From: Candidatus Cloacimonadota bacterium
GTDB lineage: Bacteria > Cloacimonadota > Cloacimonadia > Cloacimonadales > Cloacimonadaceae
Length of the DNA stretch: 7,949 nucleotides
Direction: 5' to 3'
NCBI GenBank assembly: GCA_017996595.1
Contig: JAGOGT010000044.1
Coordinates: 1 to 7,949, forward strand
Under the pieces are notes generated by a model that saw only the letters and a list, made by a program, of their open reading frames with translations, was not told where the DNA came from and did not search any database. Of this stretch, positions 7,107 to 7,949 are shown one piece after another; position 1 is the first letter of the stretch, and each line of letters starts with the position of its first letter. Made by a program: the position numbers and the translations under genes.

Positions 7107-7122
7107 ATAAGTAAAATATGTC

Positions 7123-7128
7123 TTGACA
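7123..7128 (+). promoter_or_regulatory. Candidate -35 element for rlpA
   Basis: An exact TTGACA lies 51 bases before the rlpA ATG. The sequence 16-18 bases downstream is pyrimidine-rich (around TTTTCC) and is a poor -10. The nearest -10-like hexamer, CATACT at 7157-7162, is 28 bases away, too far for a standard sigma-70 site. It may be a chance match or belong to an activator-dependent promoter. Confidence 0.25.
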
Positions 7129-7179
7129 GATATCGCCCTCCCAATTTTCCTCCCCTCATACTAAAAACATTGGAACAAT

Positions 7180-7674
7180 ATGAAGAAGATAAGTAAAAAA
7201 CTGCTGGTTACATTTCTGGGATTTCAGCTCATGGTTGTGATGCCCATTATCGCAGAATCTGTAACAAGCCCCGAAACTGAAACTGTTGCCATCAGTCAAA
7301 CTGAGCTGGTGATAGATTCACTGCAAACTCAGGAGCCCCCGGGAGCTCCACCCGGCGAAACCATGATCGCAACCTATTATGGAAAGCGATTCCATGGACG
7401 TAAAACGGCAAGTGGTGAAAGATACGATCACTATGCCATGTCCTGCGCACACAAAGATCTCCCCTTTCAAACCCTCCTCAAAGTTACCAATCCCAAAAAC
7501 GGCAAGTCCGTGCACGTCCGCGTTAATGATCGCGGTCCTTTCCCCCCTGGCAGAGATCTCGATCTATCCTATGCTGCCGCCAAAGAAATCGATATGCTGG
7601 CTGCGGGAGTTATCCCTGTGGAAGTTCAAATCATCACCGAGGAAGTACCCGACTCCAGCTACGCCAAGCGCTAA
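7180..7674 (+). CDS. rlpA: RlpA-like septal/cell-wall protein with a double-psi beta-barrel domain
   Basis: The 164-residue protein has a basic N-terminus and hydrophobic signal (residues 8-25), with likely signal peptidase I cleavage near AES-VTS (27/28). A short Thr/Glu/Pro-rich linker leads to one double-psi beta-barrel domain at about 62-152 (ATYYGKRFHGRKTASGERYDHYAMSCAH in two stretches, then RVNDRGPF and GRDLDLS). RlpA proteins act in the periplasm on peptidoglycan, and the Pseudomonas enzyme is a lytic transglycosylase for denuded glycans. Glu80, Asp83 and His91 keep the acidic/His spacing seen around that enzyme's active site. There is no lipobox cysteine, so it is unlikely to be a lipoprotein, and there is no SPOR domain. 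Catalytic activity is therefore inferred. The start at 7180 has only a weak ribosome site (GGAA at 7172-7175) but fits the signal peptide. psuG begins 35 bases after the stop on the same strand. Confidence 0.9.
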   Translation: MKKISKKLLVTFLGFQLMVVMPIIAESVTSPETETVAISQTELVIDSLQTQEPPGAPPGETMIATYYGKRFHGRKTASGERYDHYAMSCAHKDLPFQTLLKVTNPKNGKSVHVRVNDRGPFPPGRDLDLSYAAAKEIDMLAAGVIPVEVQIITEEVPDSSYAKR

Positions 7675-7709
7675 GCTATTCTCCCCACCAAATTCTCCCT
7701 TGCACTTGA

Positions 7710-7949
7710 ATGAAGACAGCCGTTTCTATGAAAGAAGAAGTTTTCCCGCTACTATTCTCTGACCGGGTGTCCCAAGCCCAAAAAAACGGTACTCCGCTTT
7801 TGGCCTTGGAATCCACGGTGCTAACTCACGGCCTGCCCTATCCCCGCAATCTGGAAGTACTTTCCCACTTGGAAGGCGTTTGCCGGAATTGTGGAGCGGA
7901 ACCTGCCACGATTATCGTTTTGGATGGAGCCGTGCATATCGGCATGAAT
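7710..7949 (+). CDS. psuG: Pseudouridine-5'-phosphate glycosidase, N-terminal part
   Basis: PsuG is a cytoplasmic lyase that splits pseudouridine 5'-phosphate into uracil and ribose 5-phosphate (reversibly). The 80 visible residues match the family N-terminus: TPLLALESTVLTHGLPYPRN corresponds to the conserved ALEST..HG.P.P segment, and GAEPATIIVLDGAVHIGMN to the following ATI..-G-...G. Glu34 matches the catalytic glutamate of the E. coli enzyme (Glu31). The frame is open to the right edge, so the gene continues beyond the window. A stop codon directly precedes the ATG at 7710. A second in-frame ATG at 7728 gives MKEEVFPLL and is an equally reasonable start, because neither has a clear Shine-Dalgarno site. 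Its kinase partner psuK is not seen. The 35-53 base gap after rlpA has no terminator, so co-transcription is possible. Confidence 0.93.
   Translation, partial: MKTAVSMKEEVFPLLFSDRVSQAQKNGTPLLALESTVLTHGLPYPRNLEVLSHLEGVCRNCGAEPATIIVLDGAVHIGMN

Noticed and set aside
7379..7762. A 127-codon plus-strand frame overlapping rlpA and the start of psuG
   Set aside because: It is an out-of-frame shadow of two genes with clear family matches.

Overview
The window looks like chromosomal sequence from a Gram-negative, free-living or gut/sediment-type heterotroph. It holds a secreted C10 (streptopain-like) cysteine peptidase with a cohesin-like module, an RlpA-type cell-wall protein with a signal peptide, Shine-Dalgarno sites such as GGGAGG and GAGGTGA, and compact operon packing. 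This combination recalls the FCB group, and Candidatus Cloacimonadota is a plausible placement. That placement is inference from gene style, not from any marker phylogeny. I see no tRNA, rRNA, CRISPR, integrase or transposase.

Layout. (1) Positions 1-1484, minus strand: the N-terminal 494 residues of a secreted C10 peptidase whose 3' end lies beyond the left edge. (2) Positions 1485-1868: a divergent intergenic region with a large imperfect inverted repeat (1590-1729), several small hairpins, and candidate promoters for both flanking genes. It has no convincing protein-coding gene and is the least explained part of the window. (3) Positions 1869-4763, plus strand: a complete uvrA. (4) Positions 4760-6943: a complete cytoplasmic GH13 alpha-amylase of the cyclomaltodextrinase/neopullulanase type, overlapping the uvrA stop by four bases (ATGA). 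(5) Positions 6944-7179: an AT-rich gap with several hairpins and weak promoter candidates. (6) Positions 7180-7674: an rlpA-like double-psi beta-barrel gene with a signal peptide. (7) Positions 7710-7949: the 5' end of psuG (pseudouridine-5'-phosphate glycosidase), running off the right edge.

How the genes work together. uvrA and the amylase are almost certainly one transcription unit with translational coupling, although no functional link between nucleotide excision repair and maltodextrin hydrolysis is evident. rlpA and psuG are close and co-oriented and may be co-transcribed, again without an obvious shared pathway. The peptidase is transcribed away from uvrA. The gene content is mostly ordinary housekeeping and carbohydrate metabolism. 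I did not find a clearly new multi-gene system; the strongest unexplained signal is the structured 1554-1807 stretch.
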